A stretch of DNA of 49,017 nt, taken from positions 1 to 49,017 of the IMG/VR virus record IMGVR_UViG_3300021197_001223. One strand, written 5' to 3'. Shown here piece by piece: positions 39,589 through 48,212 of the stretch (position 1 is its first letter; every line of letters starts with the position of its first letter). The stretch comes from a virus. A program made the position numbers and the translations under genes. Under the pieces are notes generated by a model. That model was not told where the DNA came from. It saw nothing but the letters and a program-made list of their open reading frames with translations, and made no database searches.

Positions 39589-40449
39589 ATGGACGTAATC
39601 GATTCATACGAACAATTTTGCAAAGAGAAGGGGGTGCATTTTCAATTAGATGATAATGTTCGACCCTATGATAACTCAACTCTTTTCTGCCCAGCAGGAA
39701 TGCAGCAGTTCAAAGACAAATTTAAGTCAGACGAAACTGGGACGTTAGCAAATGTCCAGTCTTGTATTCGATTAAATGACTTGGAAGAGATCGGAGATGG
39801 AACACACTATCTCTACTTCGACATGATCGGTCTATTCTCCTTTAGAACATTAACGGTTCAAGAAGCGGTTGACTTTTGGATGGAGTTTGTAGAGGAAGTC
39901 CTACAGATCAAGGTTGACTACGTAACAGTCCACCCAGACAAGTTCGAAGACTGGAAGAGTCTATACGACAATTACGATGTAGAAGTCAGACCAGATGAAG
40001 AGTGTAAGTGGACCGATGGACAAATCGGTGGCTACTGCACGGAGTTCTTCAAGGACGACGTCGAGATTGGAAACATCGTAAACCCACTTGGAACGTGCAT
40101 TGACGTTGGGTTCGGCTTGCAAAGACTTAACATGTTTGTGAACGGAGTAAACGAAGAGACCAAAGAAGAGATTTTAATTCAGGCTTGTGAGAAGCTTCTC
40201 TACTCTGGTTATTACCCAAGCAACAAGGAACAGGGTTATGTGTTCCGTAAACTTCTCAGAGAACTCTACAGATTAGGTTCGGAGTGGGATAATGAGCATT
40301 ATCTCAAAGAGAAAAAACGCCAAGACAAGGTTATAGAAAATTACAACAGAAATAAAAATAAAGCAAAATACCAAAACAAGTCCAAAGAGTGGTGGTTCGA
40401 CACCATGGGCGTGGACTTAGATTTCATTAAAAGTTTGGAGGATAAATGA
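39589..40449 (+). CDS. compact alanyl-tRNA-synthetase-like protein
   Basis: This 286-residue protein follows the N-terminal half of AlaRS: YEQFCKEKG at the start, DNSTLFCPAGMQQFKDKF (28-45, like NDPTLLFTNAGMNQFKDVF of E. coli), class II motif 2 with CIRLNDLEEIG...FDMIGLFSF (59-85), CTEFF (150-154), NIV (162-164), motif 3 DVGFGLQRL (172-180) and PSNKEQGYVFRKLLRELYRLG (210-230, like [21 protein letters not shown]). The AlaRS region between motif 3 and PSN is nearly gone, and there is no editing or C-Ala domain. The motif 2 HH pair is changed. It may activate alanine or another amino acid, and may act on something other than tRNA. GGAGG precedes the ATG. Confidence 0.8.
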   Translation: MDVIDSYEQFCKEKGVHFQLDDNVRPYDNSTLFCPAGMQQFKDKFKSDETGTLANVQSCIRLNDLEEIGDGTHYLYFDMIGLFSFRTLTVQEAVDFWMEFVEEVLQIKVDYVTVHPDKFEDWKSLYDNYDVEVRPDEECKWTDGQIGGYCTEFFKDDVEIGNIVNPLGTCIDVGFGLQRLNMFVNGVNEETKEEILIQACEKLLYSGYYPSNKEQGYVFRKLLRELYRLGSEWDNEHYLKEKKRQDKVIENYNRNKNKAKYQNKSKEWWFDTMGVDLDFIKSLEDK

Positions 40450-41396
40450 AAAATGTTATTATTATTGACGCGCTGAACATGTTCTTGCGCTCTTATGTGA
40501 TTAGCCCTCACTTAAATAAAAAAGGGTGGCCTGTAGGAGGCACCATTGGCTTCCTAAAGTCTTTACAGAAGGTGGCTAGGGACTTTGCCGCTGATGAAGT
40601 GATCGTCGCTTGGGATGGCCATGAAGGCTCTGCAAGACGACGTTCAATGAACAAGGACTACAAAGGTGGTCGCAAACCGGTGAGGTTCAATCGTCGAATG
40701 GTTGACTTGCCGGAGGATAAGCAGGAAGCCAACAAGGGCTTCCAACAAGTAAGACTGATGGAGTACCTTAACGAGATGCCCGTTATTCAACTCGTAGCAG
40801 ACTTTACAGAAGCAGACGACATCATCGCATTGGTAATTAACCACGAGAGATATGCCGGCTGGAAGAAGACAATCATATCTTCAGACAAAGACTTCTTTCA
40901 ATTGTGTCGAGAAGACGTACAGATCTACCGACCGATACAAAAGAAGATCGTCACAAGACAATCGGTCATCGATGAGTTCAAGATTCATCCAAACAACTTC
41001 GCATTGGCTCGAGCAATTGCTGGAGACTCCTCAGACAATCTACCCGGAATCAAAGGTGCAGGTCTCAAGACCATTGCGAAAAGATTCCCATTCTTGGCTA
41101 GAGAGGATGAATACACAACGGCAGACATAGTTAGAGACTGCGCCATGAAGGGAAAGAAGTTGAAGATACATGAGAACATCGAAAATAATGAGAAACTTAT
41201 TAAAGATAACTACGCTATCATGCAACTACAATATCCCAACATCAGACCAATGAACAGAGAGATAATCAAGAAAGCCATCGTAGACTTTGAGCCTACATTT
41301 AATAAAATAAAATTTACTCAAATGCTTTTCGAAGATGACGCCGCTACTCTCAACTTTAATGACTTACAGCAAGTCTTTAGAAAAATAAAAAGATAG
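40446..41396 (+). CDS. rnh: 5'-3' exonuclease / flap endonuclease (T4 RNase H-like)
   Basis: A 316-residue PIN/FEN protein. Metal-binding acidic residues appear in IIIDALN (6-12), VAWDGHEGSARR (54-65), FTEADDIIAL (119-128) and SSDKDFFQL, and GDSSDNLPGIKGAGLKT (203-219) is the helix-hairpin-helix that grips DNA. Such enzymes remove RNA primers and flaps at the replication fork. It complements the polymerase at 32603, which lacks a 5' nuclease domain. The start overlaps the AlaRS-like stop as ATGA, so the two are co-translated, an odd pairing of functions. Confidence 0.85.
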   Translation: MKNVIIIDALNMFLRSYVISPHLNKKGWPVGGTIGFLKSLQKVARDFAADEVIVAWDGHEGSARRRSMNKDYKGGRKPVRFNRRMVDLPEDKQEANKGFQQVRLMEYLNEMPVIQLVADFTEADDIIALVINHERYAGWKKTIISSDKDFFQLCREDVQIYRPIQKKIVTRQSVIDEFKIHPNNFALARAIAGDSSDNLPGIKGAGLKTIAKRFPFLAREDEYTTADIVRDCAMKGKKLKIHENIENNEKLIKDNYAIMQLQYPNIRPMNREIIKKAIVDFEPTFNKIKFTQMLFEDDAATLNFNDLQQVFRKIKR

Positions 41397-41404
41397 CTTT
41401 TTAC

Positions 41405-41433
41405 TTGACAAGTTGGCTTAGATAGGTTATATT
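41405..41433 (+). promoter_or_regulatory. sigma70-type promoter
   Basis: TTGACA (41405-41410), 17 bases, TATATT (41428-41433), in the context CTTTTTACTTGACAA also found at 44951-44965. It drives the helicase, RNR and Hc1-like genes. Confidence 0.8.
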
Positions 41434-41462
41434 TAAGCATACACAAAAATTCAGGAGGACAT

Positions 41463-42815
41463 ATGAATAACGACAGACAAGAAACTTTTATGCGCTTTGG
41501 AAAGAACTTCCAAGAGAACCTTTGCCAACTTATGTTGGAGGACCGCCCATTCTTCGATCAAATTACGGAAGTACTTGATATCACATTCTTCGAGAAGAGA
41601 TATCTCCAAGTATTCGCAGAGACGCTAATAAACTATAGAGACAAATATAACACTCACCCCAATGCGGAAGTGATGATGACTCTATTGAGAACAGAACTCA
41701 ACCACCACGACAAGGCAACAGCCAAAGACGTCCGTGAGTTCTATGCTCGCATCCACACATCGGACGGTGTAGAGGAAGCAGCCTTTATTAAGGATAAGGC
41801 TATCGACTTTTGTCGAAAGCAAGTATTAAAGGGAGCCATGATCAAATCAGCATCCCTACTCAAGTCATCTTCGTTCGAAGAGATTGAGAAAGTAATCAAG
41901 GAAGCCTTAGTTCTTGGTACAGACAATAACTTCGGTCATGATTTTCGCAAAGATTTACTTAAACGTTTTGAACTCATTTCAAGAGATCCAACTTCAACTG
42001 GTTGGGCTCGAATGGATGAGATTATTAAGGGAGGTCTAGGGAAATCCGAGTTGGGAGTTGTCGTTGCTCCTACTGGTGCCGGTAAGTCTATGGTGCTCGT
42101 TCACTTGGCTGCTCAAGCGATACTTGCAGGAAAGACTGTTGTCTATTATACTCTCGAACTTAAAGACACGGTTGTCGGGCAAAGGTTTGACTGTTGCATC
42201 TCCGATGTTCCACTACAAGAACATAGAGAAAGACAAAAAGATATTGTCGCGAGAGTAAAAGACTTAGAGGGAACTCTAATTATCAAAGAATACCCAACCA
42301 AATCGGCTTCCGTTCAAACTCTCAAGAATCACATTGAGAAGTTGCGAAAGCGAGGGATCGATCCCGACATGATCATGGTTGATTATGCTGACTTGCTAAG
42401 ACCTGTTCGTTCTTCTTCGGAAAAGCGACATGAGTTGGAAGAAACTTATGAAGGCCTGCGTGGCTTGGCTCAAACTTACGAGATCCCTTGTTGGACCGCA
42501 TCACAAACTAACCGTGGAGGCCTCAATGCAGAGGTTATTACAATGGAAGCAATCTCTGAAGCATTCAACAAATGCTTTGTTGCTGACTTTATCTTCTCAC
42601 TCTCGAGAACTGTTCAAGATAAGCAGGCTAATAAAGGTCGCTTATTTGTCGCAAAGAATCGTAATGGTCCCGATGGACTTGTATTTGATGCCTTTGTTGA
42701 TTGGTCAGATGTTACTATTAAAATACTAGACCGAGACGAAACAGCCGAGAAGATGCAATCAACGAGCGATGCCCTTCAAATGTTGAAAGACAAGTATGCG
42801 AAGGAGGGCAAGTAG
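41463..42815 (+). CDS. 41: replicative DNA helicase (DnaB / T4 gp41-like)
   Basis: A 450-residue RecA-fold helicase. The N-terminal 160 residues form the helical primase-binding part; then come TGWARMDEIIKGGLGKSELGVV, Walker A APTGAGKS (202-209), a YYTLEL catalytic-Glu strand, Walker B MIMVDYADLL (about 305-314) and the ASQTNR sensor strand. It forms the hexamer that unwinds DNA at the fork. A primase gene is not in the window. GGAGG precedes the ATG; the RNR gene starts 1 base after its stop. Confidence 0.9.
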   Translation: MNNDRQETFMRFGKNFQENLCQLMLEDRPFFDQITEVLDITFFEKRYLQVFAETLINYRDKYNTHPNAEVMMTLLRTELNHHDKATAKDVREFYARIHTSDGVEEAAFIKDKAIDFCRKQVLKGAMIKSASLLKSSSFEEIEKVIKEALVLGTDNNFGHDFRKDLLKRFELISRDPTSTGWARMDEIIKGGLGKSELGVVVAPTGAGKSMVLVHLAAQAILAGKTVVYYTLELKDTVVGQRFDCCISDVPLQEHRERQKDIVARVKDLEGTLIIKEYPTKSASVQTLKNHIEKLRKRGIDPDMIMVDYADLLRPVRSSSEKRHELEETYEGLRGLAQTYEIPCWTASQTNRGGLNAEVITMEAISEAFNKCFVADFIFSLSRTVQDKQANKGRLFVAKNRNGPDGLVFDAFVDWSDVTIKILDRDETAEKMQSTSDALQMLKDKYAKEGK

Positions 42816-42816
42816 C

Positions 42817-44742
42817 ATGGATATATCGCAAGTATACACAGACATAGAAAGAGAATTATACAAAAGAAAACAACAGGAGCCTAGAATGGATTTGGAGAAA
42901 AAGATTCTGTCGGACATAACAGTCCACATGAAGTACGCTCGTTACATCGAAGACGAGCAGCGTAGAGAGAATTGGGACGAGTTGGTAACTCGCAACATGG
43001 ATATGCACATCAAGAAGTTTCCGAGCCTTGAACAAGAGATTCGAGAAAACTACAAGTATGTGTTTCAAAAGAAGGTGTTGCCTTCAATGCGAAGTATGCA
43101 ATTTGGAGGAAAGCCGATTGAGGTATCTCCAAATCGTATATTTAATTGTGCGTTCGCACCTGCGGACGACCCACGAGTATTTGGCGAGATCATGTTCTTG
43201 CTTCTCGGAGGAACCGGTGTTGGATATTCAGTGCAACATCACCATGTAGATAAACTACCAGAGATTCGTAGACCTTCCTCCAAGAGGACACGAAGATTTT
43301 TAATTGGAGATTCAATTGAGGGGTGGGCTGATGCTGTTAAGGCACTAGTTACATCGTATTTCAAGGGAACGTCAAAACTTAGATTTGACTTCTCGGATAT
43401 CCGCCCTAAAGGCGCAAGGCTAGTAACGTCCGGTGGTAAGGCACCGGGGCCACAACCACTAAGAGAATGCTTAGTAAAAATAGAGGGAATCTTAGATGCT
43501 AAAGAAAATGGTGACAAACTCACTCCTATTGAGGTGCATGATATCATCTGCTACATCGCTGATGCGGTTTTGGCCGGGGGTATTCGTAGGGCTGCTCTTA
43601 TATCTCTTTTCAGCGCTGACGACGAGAATATGCTCAGTGCAAAAGCAGGTGCATGGTGGGAACTTAACCCGCAGAGAGGACGAGCAAACAATTCAGTAGT
43701 CGTAATGCGACACAGAATCGACGAGCCAACATTCAAACGCTTATGGAAGCGAGTTGAAGAGTCTCGATCAGGTGAGCCCGGATTCTATTTCTCAAATGAT
43801 AAAGACTGGGGTTGCAATCCTTGTTGTGAAATTGGTCTCCGACCTTATCAGTTCTGTAACTTGGTCGAGATCAATGTATCCGACGTTTCATCGCAATCAG
43901 AACTGAATGCTAGATCGAAAGCAGCATCATTCATTGGAACACTCCAAGCATCTTACACAGACTTCCACTATCTCCGACCAGTATGGCAACGTACTACAGA
44001 GAAGGATGCCTTGATCGGCGTCTCAATGACTGGTATCGCATCCGGTGGTGTTCTCAACTTGAACATGACTGAAGCATCCTTGGAAGTCTCGAAGGAGAAC
44101 CGCAGAGTCGCATCTGAGATTGGTATCAATCAAGCAGCACGACAAACTTGTGTAAAACCAGCCGGTACAACTTCGCTTACTCTTGGAACGTCAAGTGGTA
44201 TCCACGCTTGGCACAATGACTATTACATTCGCCGTTTGCGCGTTGGAAAGAATGAGGCTATCTACTCATATCTCGTCAATAACCTGCCTGAGTTGATCGA
44301 GGACGACCGTTTCCGACCACACGACACTGCTATCCTATCTGTTCCTCAAAAAGCTCCTGAAGGGGCAATAACGCGCCACGAGAGCGCTCTTGATTTGCTC
44401 GAGAGAGTAAAGAAAGTTTCTGGAGAATGGATCAAGCCCGGTCACAAGAAAGGAAACAACACTCACAACGTTTCAGCAACCGTAACCATCAAAGATGATG
44501 AGTGGGAAACAGTTGGAGAGTGGATGTGGAATAATCGAGGTGTATACAATGGTTTGAGCGTTCTACCGTTTTCAGATCACAGCTATGTGCAAGCTCCATA
44601 CGAGGATTGTGATGAGGAAACTTATGAAAAGATGCTCTCTTTGGTCAAAAACGTGGACTTGAACCTAGTTATTGAGACAACAGACGAAACTGATTTATCA
44701 GGCGAAATAGCCTGCGGTGGCGGTTCTTGTGAAATCTTTTAA
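42817..44742 (+). CDS. nrdJ: class II (adenosylcobalamin-dependent) ribonucleotide reductase
   Basis: A 641-residue enzyme of the monomeric RTPR type. IFNCAFAPADDPRVFGE holds the first redox Cys (Cys111), LLLGGTGVGYSVQ is the finger-loop region, NPCCEIGLRPYQFCNLVEIN carries the Asn-Cys-Glu active-site triplet, KPAGTTSLTLGTSSGIH is the late phosphate/substrate loop, and CGGGSCEIF at the end is the Cys pair passing electrons. It makes deoxynucleotides without oxygen or a second subunit but needs vitamin B12 from the host. The frame extends upstream, but AAGGAGGGC is correctly spaced only for ATG 42817. Confidence 0.9.
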   Translation: MDISQVYTDIERELYKRKQQEPRMDLEKKILSDITVHMKYARYIEDEQRRENWDELVTRNMDMHIKKFPSLEQEIRENYKYVFQKKVLPSMRSMQFGGKPIEVSPNRIFNCAFAPADDPRVFGEIMFLLLGGTGVGYSVQHHHVDKLPEIRRPSSKRTRRFLIGDSIEGWADAVKALVTSYFKGTSKLRFDFSDIRPKGARLVTSGGKAPGPQPLRECLVKIEGILDAKENGDKLTPIEVHDIICYIADAVLAGGIRRAALISLFSADDENMLSAKAGAWWELNPQRGRANNSVVVMRHRIDEPTFKRLWKRVEESRSGEPGFYFSNDKDWGCNPCCEIGLRPYQFCNLVEINVSDVSSQSELNARSKAASFIGTLQASYTDFHYLRPVWQRTTEKDALIGVSMTGIASGGVLNLNMTEASLEVSKENRRVASEIGINQAARQTCVKPAGTTSLTLGTSSGIHAWHNDYYIRRLRVGKNEAIYSYLVNNLPELIEDDRFRPHDTAILSVPQKAPEGAITRHESALDLLERVKKVSGEWIKPGHKKGNNTHNVSATVTIKDDEWETVGEWMWNNRGVYNGLSVLPFSDHSYVQAPYEDCDEETYEKMLSLVKNVDLNLVIETTDETDLSGEIACGGGSCEIF

Positions 44743-44754
44743 CAGGAGAGATAT

Positions 44755-44949
44755 ATGAGAGATCAATTAGAAAAAATTATTCATAGCTTGAAAGAAGTAA
44801 TGGAAGACCTCGACAAAGTCGAAGCTGGTGCTTATGGTTACAAATCTGCAGCCCCTCGTGCTCGAAAGGCATTAATGGAAGCTTCAAAAGAACTCAGAGA
44901 TGTTCGTACCGTTATTCAAGAAGTGAAGAATTCTCACGAAGAAAAGTAA
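44755..44949 (+). CDS. small Hc1 (histone H1)-like helical protein
   Basis: A 64-residue protein, MRDQLEKIIHSLKEVMEDLDK followed by AGAYGYKSAAPRARKALMEA and a final charged helix. The 'e-x-l-x-D-L-D-K-x-E-x-G-x-x-x-A-A-x-R-x-R' arrangement is like the N-terminal half of chlamydial Hc1 and similar small bacterial proteins, without the Lys-rich tail. It may bind DNA or simply be a helical hairpin. AGGAG precedes the ATG, 12 bases after the RNR stop; the next promoter begins directly after it. Confidence 0.5.
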   Translation: MRDQLEKIIHSLKEVMEDLDKVEAGAYGYKSAAPRARKALMEASKELRDVRTVIQEVKNSHEEK

Positions 44950-44958
44950 ACTTTTTAC

Positions 44959-44987
44959 TTGACAATTAGCTAAGGACGTGTTATACT
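44959..44987 (+). promoter_or_regulatory. sigma70-type promoter
   Basis: TTGACA (44959-44964), 17 bases, TATACT (44982-44987). It starts the run of overlapping genes from the co-chaperonin to the right edge of the window. Confidence 0.85.
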
Positions 44988-45023
44988 GTAAGGGTATAGC
45001 ACGTTTTTTTATTAGGAGGCAAC

Positions 45024-45323
45024 ATGCAATTCAAACCATTTAACAAACATTTATTAATCAAGCCAAGAGAGCAAGAGCAAACCAAAGAAGACTCCCTGTT
45101 GGTAATGCCTGACGAGTATCGTCCGCCCAAATCCCCATATGTAATCGCTGACGTCATTGGAATGTCCGAAGACTGCACGATTGCATTAGACCTTGGAGAC
45201 ACCATCGTAGTGGAAAGAACCACAGTTCAGGAGATAAAAGCCGATTCTCAAACTATTTATGTGGTCAAAGAGAACTACGTCTATGGGAGAACTGGTAATG
45301 AAATTAAAGATCAAACTGACTGA
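45024..45323 (+). CDS. GroES/gp31-like co-chaperonin
   Basis: A 99-residue protein: FKPFNKHLLIKPREQEQ (like 'irPL-x-DRVlVKr'), a mobile-loop region EDSLLVMPDEYRPPKSPYVIADVIG, then LDLGDTIVVERTTVQEI and YVVKENYVYGRTG, in the order of Cpn10 proteins. T4 gp31 is the co-chaperonin that lets host GroEL fold the capsid protein, and a similar role is expected here. The hydrophobic GroEL-binding tripeptide would be LLV (residues 25-27). GGAGG precedes the ATG; the next gene overlaps the end. Confidence 0.65.
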   Translation: MQFKPFNKHLLIKPREQEQTKEDSLLVMPDEYRPPKSPYVIADVIGMSEDCTIALDLGDTIVVERTTVQEIKADSQTIYVVKENYVYGRTGNEIKDQTD

Positions 45324-45891
45324 GGCAAAACAGTCAAAGTACATGAAAGTGCTCGAGATGCTAAGAGGTAAGGACCCAAGTGTTAAGTCGATAACCATCA
45401 TGTCCGGACAAAATCCGAATGCACAACAAATGATTGAACCAATCAATACACAATTGAAAGGCGATCTAGAAAGTAGACTCAAAGAAATGGGCCTTAAATA
45501 TGTTAGGGTTGGCGGAAAGTTCTTCGGTGTATTTGAGCAATCAGTGATTGTTATTAATCCAGAGATCAAGCAGATAGCCAAACTCAATAAAGAGTTTGGA
45601 CAATGGGGCTTCTTGTATGGAGAGAAATTCACCATCGAAGCAGGCAACGACACGATGCTCTTTACCATGTATCAGATTGACTATGAGGGAGATTCCCTGT
45701 TCTTTAGAGCAAGTGGATCACACAAGGTTTCTGATGTATATGACCACTCTCAATTAGCACAACAAGGTGACGACTTCACATTTATTCCGAAGTCTCAACA
45801 GGGCGATGATCCAGAGACAAGAGTAGGAAAGAAATTTAATATCCCAGTATACGAAGGATATAAGCGCAGAGGTATTGATGAAAGAGATTGA
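45298..45891 (+). CDS. DUF3293-like protein of unknown function
   Basis: A 197-residue protein from ATG 45298, which overlaps the previous gene by 26 bases and has GGGAG upstream. SITIMSGQNPNAQQM, INTQLKGDLESRLKEMG, VGGKFFGVFEQSVIVINP and LNKEFGQWGFLYGE follow the DUF3293 pattern ('isA-x-NP-x-x', N-x-x-L-x-x-x-L, 'E-x-S-x-l-v', 'LA-x-x-fgQ-x-a'). The C-terminal half ends FNIPVYEGYKRRGID. Its function is not known to me. The end overlaps the ThyX gene by 14 bases. Confidence 0.55.
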   Translation: MKLKIKLTEAKQSKYMKVLEMLRGKDPSVKSITIMSGQNPNAQQMIEPINTQLKGDLESRLKEMGLKYVRVGGKFFGVFEQSVIVINPEIKQIAKLNKEFGQWGFLYGEKFTIEAGNDTMLFTMYQIDYEGDSLFFRASGSHKVSDVYDHSQLAQQGDDFTFIPKSQQGDDPETRVGKKFNIPVYEGYKRRGIDERD

Positions 45892-46582
45892 ACTGTACGG
45901 CGATGGGATAGGTAAGGTCTCCTATGTGCAACACGTAGGTGACGACAAGATGATCGCTAATGCCGCTCGTGTTTCTTTTGGTCAAGACAATACAAAACCA
46001 CTTACCAAGCGAGACAAGGGTTTGATCAAGTATTTGATCGAACACAAGCATACCTCTCCATTTGAGCATAACTCGATTACATTCATGTTCGAGGTTCCAA
46101 TGTTTGTGAGGTCTCAACACATGAGACACCGAACATGGGCTTACAACGAGATATCCAGACGCTATACGGAAGTGCACCTTAGGTTCTATGAACCAGACAC
46201 TTTCCGTACTCAACACGAGAGCAACAGACAAGCGTCAAATGTTAAAGACCAGCAAGACCCGACAATTGCTCCAATATTTCTCGACACTTATTCAAAGTCA
46301 TCCGATGCTGTTGCTAAATGGCACGATTACTCGCTTGACTTGTTTGATAAGTTGATTGAAGCAGGAGTTTGTCGAGAACAGGCAAGAGGTGTGCTGCCGC
46401 AAAATCTCTACGCTAAGTACTACGGCACAGTCAACCTCTCAAATCTGCTGAAATTCATAGACTTGAGAATGCACGAAGGTGCCCAGTGGGAAATACAAAA
46501 AGTAGCTGAAGCATGCTTGGAAATAGCAGAAGAAATTTGGCCATATTCAGTAGGTGCATATCGTGAATTGCGGAGATCCTAA
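45878..46582 (+). CDS. thyX: flavin-dependent thymidylate synthase ThyX
   Basis: A 234-residue protein with the ThyX motif RHRTWAYNEISRRY (83-96, consensus RHRxxSxNExSxRY; the Ser is replaced by Ala here), SPFEHNSITFMFEVPMFVRSQ before it and FIDLRMHEGAQWEIQKVAE near the end. It makes dTMP from dUMP using FAD, NADPH and methylenetetrahydrofolate, so it complements the RNR. A TTG precedes the ATG at 45878; I chose ATG. It overlaps genes on both sides. Confidence 0.9.
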   Translation: MKEIELYGDGIGKVSYVQHVGDDKMIANAARVSFGQDNTKPLTKRDKGLIKYLIEHKHTSPFEHNSITFMFEVPMFVRSQHMRHRTWAYNEISRRYTEVHLRFYEPDTFRTQHESNRQASNVKDQQDPTIAPIFLDTYSKSSDAVAKWHDYSLDLFDKLIEAGVCREQARGVLPQNLYAKYYGTVNLSNLLKFIDLRMHEGAQWEIQKVAEACLEIAEEIWPYSVGAYRELRRS

Positions 46583-46817
46583 GTTCGAGAGAGGAGATCT
46601 CGTTATGTTTTGTCAAGAAACAGTTGGTGAGATGGTTTCTAGCCTAGGTATCGTAGTGTCTGAGCCGGTGCTGATGTTCAGCCATAAATGGCCAAACGAA
46701 GAACACGATGAGAACTATTGGTGTTATGAGGTCAAAGTGGACAACGCCCTATTTAAAATGATACCAGAGTCATTCCTAAGGAGATTGAAAGATGAAGATG
46801 AAACTGAAAATACTTAA
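46563..46817 (+). CDS. small GDL-type protein, distant fourth member
   Basis: An 84-residue protein from GTG 46563: DPKFERGDLVMFCQE, SSLGIVVSEPVLMF, CYEVKVDNALFKMIPESFLRRL. The GDLV start, central LGIVV turn and final PESFLRRL match the tandem GDL proteins at 33784-34367, especially the PSSFIRTL end of the second. The GTG has a weak AGTAGG upstream and keeps the segment before GDLV; an ATG at 46605 has a better GAGGAG but would cut off GDLV. It overlaps thyX by 20 bases. Confidence 0.6.
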   Translation: MNCGDPKFERGDLVMFCQETVGEMVSSLGIVVSEPVLMFSHKWPNEEHDENYWCYEVKVDNALFKMIPESFLRRLKDEDETENT

Positions 46818-47439
46818 AGAAAGCAGGTACCAAGGCTTATATGATATGGTTGACGTACACCCCGGCTCTATCGACTTGTTTATCAAGCATTTCGTAGACA
46901 TAAGTATGGACGTTCAAACCGCAAGGCGAGACTTCTTTACTAGTACATTCGGAAGCCAAATTGATGCTTTGACTGATGCAGATATCCCGAGAACATCATC
47001 AAGAGGATATCCCGATGCTCTAACAAAAGTACAAGTCCAACTCCGAGTAGGAATTTCCCATTGGTACAACCAAGTTTTTGGATCGGACATGGCTGACTTT
47101 GTTATCGAAGCAAAGGCTCTCATGTACCTAACTGAACTCGCAGAAGGGCTGGAGAGAATTGGATACGAAACCATAACAGGTGATGAGTTTAATTCCCTTT
47201 CTACAGCAGACAAAAGTCTGGTATTCGAGAAGCATTTCCTCGAGGACTATCTAGATAGCTTCATCAAAGACCACGTAAAGATGAGTTCAATGAACACCAC
47301 TGGATTCTTAGATAATCCGGGTGTTGGTGCTGGACTATACGGTCAAATGAAAGACTGGTATATGTCGACAGCCGGTGCTGATGTATTGGGTCAAAAAATC
47401 AAAGAGTTGCTTCCAATGTTACCACAGAGGGCAGCTTGA
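46792..47439 (+). CDS. unrecognised 215-residue protein
   Basis: A mostly helical protein starting at ATG 46792 with AAGGAG upstream. Visible features are an N-terminal basic segment (MKMKLKILKESRYQG), RGYPDALTKVQVQLRVGISHWY (about 77-98), an acidic helical middle and a Pro-containing C-terminus (ELLPMLPQRAA). No catalytic motif or membrane span is visible. It overlaps the gene before by 26 bases and the one after as TTGA, so it belongs to the same translationally coupled run as thyX. Confidence 0.6.
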   Translation: MKMKLKILKESRYQGLYDMVDVHPGSIDLFIKHFVDISMDVQTARRDFFTSTFGSQIDALTDADIPRTSSRGYPDALTKVQVQLRVGISHWYNQVFGSDMADFVIEAKALMYLTELAEGLERIGYETITGDEFNSLSTADKSLVFEKHFLEDYLDSFIKDHVKMSSMNTTGFLDNPGVGAGLYGQMKDWYMSTAGADVLGQKIKELLPMLPQRAA

Positions 47440-48212
47440 AACAAAGACTCTCTAAGGTAATAATCGGAGGGTCTATTGAAGCCATGCTGTACGCTTGGCG
47501 CACACAGACGAAAATCCTCGTTCAAGAAAAGAAGTACGTTTTCCGATTTGACGGAAAATTTTTTCCGACCACTTTCCCAGATTTCGATTGCTCCAACCCT
47601 AAGCATCTGTCCTCAAACCTAGCGTTTGCGCTGTCGCTTGGGGGACTTATGCCCTATGGCGGAAACATAGAGAATATCCGGATAGAGAACAAGGATATAA
47701 GGGTAATTTCGAAAGGTAACAGAAGGGTCGAGATAGAAGCAGGTGAGATCCTGCACTTTGACAAACGCTTGAATGACTATGAGGTATATGACTTCTTCGA
47801 CTCTCGGATAATGCGCTCACATGACGTTAGTGAGATATTAGATGATACCCACGATTTCATCAAAAAAATTAATTTCTATTTGTCTCCAAGAGCCTCCAAT
47901 GGCGTAACAAAAGACTTCATAGGAAGCTCAAACTTGAGCCACAAGCAACTTTTGGACCCTGACTATGGCCCTGGTATCGCAAAGATTAAAGTCATGCGTA
48001 TGCTCAAGGAGGCGGGCCTCAAAGGGTCTCTGTCTCAAGTCTACAAGGGCAAAGAGTACTACAAGAATCCAAAGATAGAATTCCATAAAAGAGTGGTCAC
48101 TCAGAGATACGAGCCTATATATAGCTTCAATACAATATACAACATGAATCAACAAGAGGGGAAAGCATGGAAGACGTTCGAGACCTTGAAGAAGAAGGGA
48201 GAAACCTTGTAG
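47436..48212 (+). CDS. unrecognised 258-residue protein with Rossmann-like start
   Basis: The frame starts at TTG 47436 within the stop of the previous gene; AGAGGG lies just upstream and no ATG is nearby, so a TTG start is likely. SKVIIGGSIEAMLYAWRTQTKILVQEKK (5-33) reads as a strand, Gly-rich turn, helix and second strand, as in dinucleotide- or flavin-binding folds, though the classical GxGxxG is reduced to GGS. YDFFDSRIMRSHDVSEILDD and a basic C-terminus follow. The function is unknown. A sequence start of this type next to a nucleotidyltransferase-like gene could mean a small metabolic pair. Confidence 0.5.
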   Translation: MKQRLSKVIIGGSIEAMLYAWRTQTKILVQEKKYVFRFDGKFFPTTFPDFDCSNPKHLSSNLAFALSLGGLMPYGGNIENIRIENKDIRVISKGNRRVEIEAGEILHFDKRLNDYEVYDFFDSRIMRSHDVSEILDDTHDFIKKINFYLSPRASNGVTKDFIGSSNLSHKQLLDPDYGPGIAKIKVMRMLKEAGLKGSLSQVYKGKEYYKNPKIEFHKRVVTQRYEPIYSFNTIYNMNQQEGKAWKTFETLKKKGETL

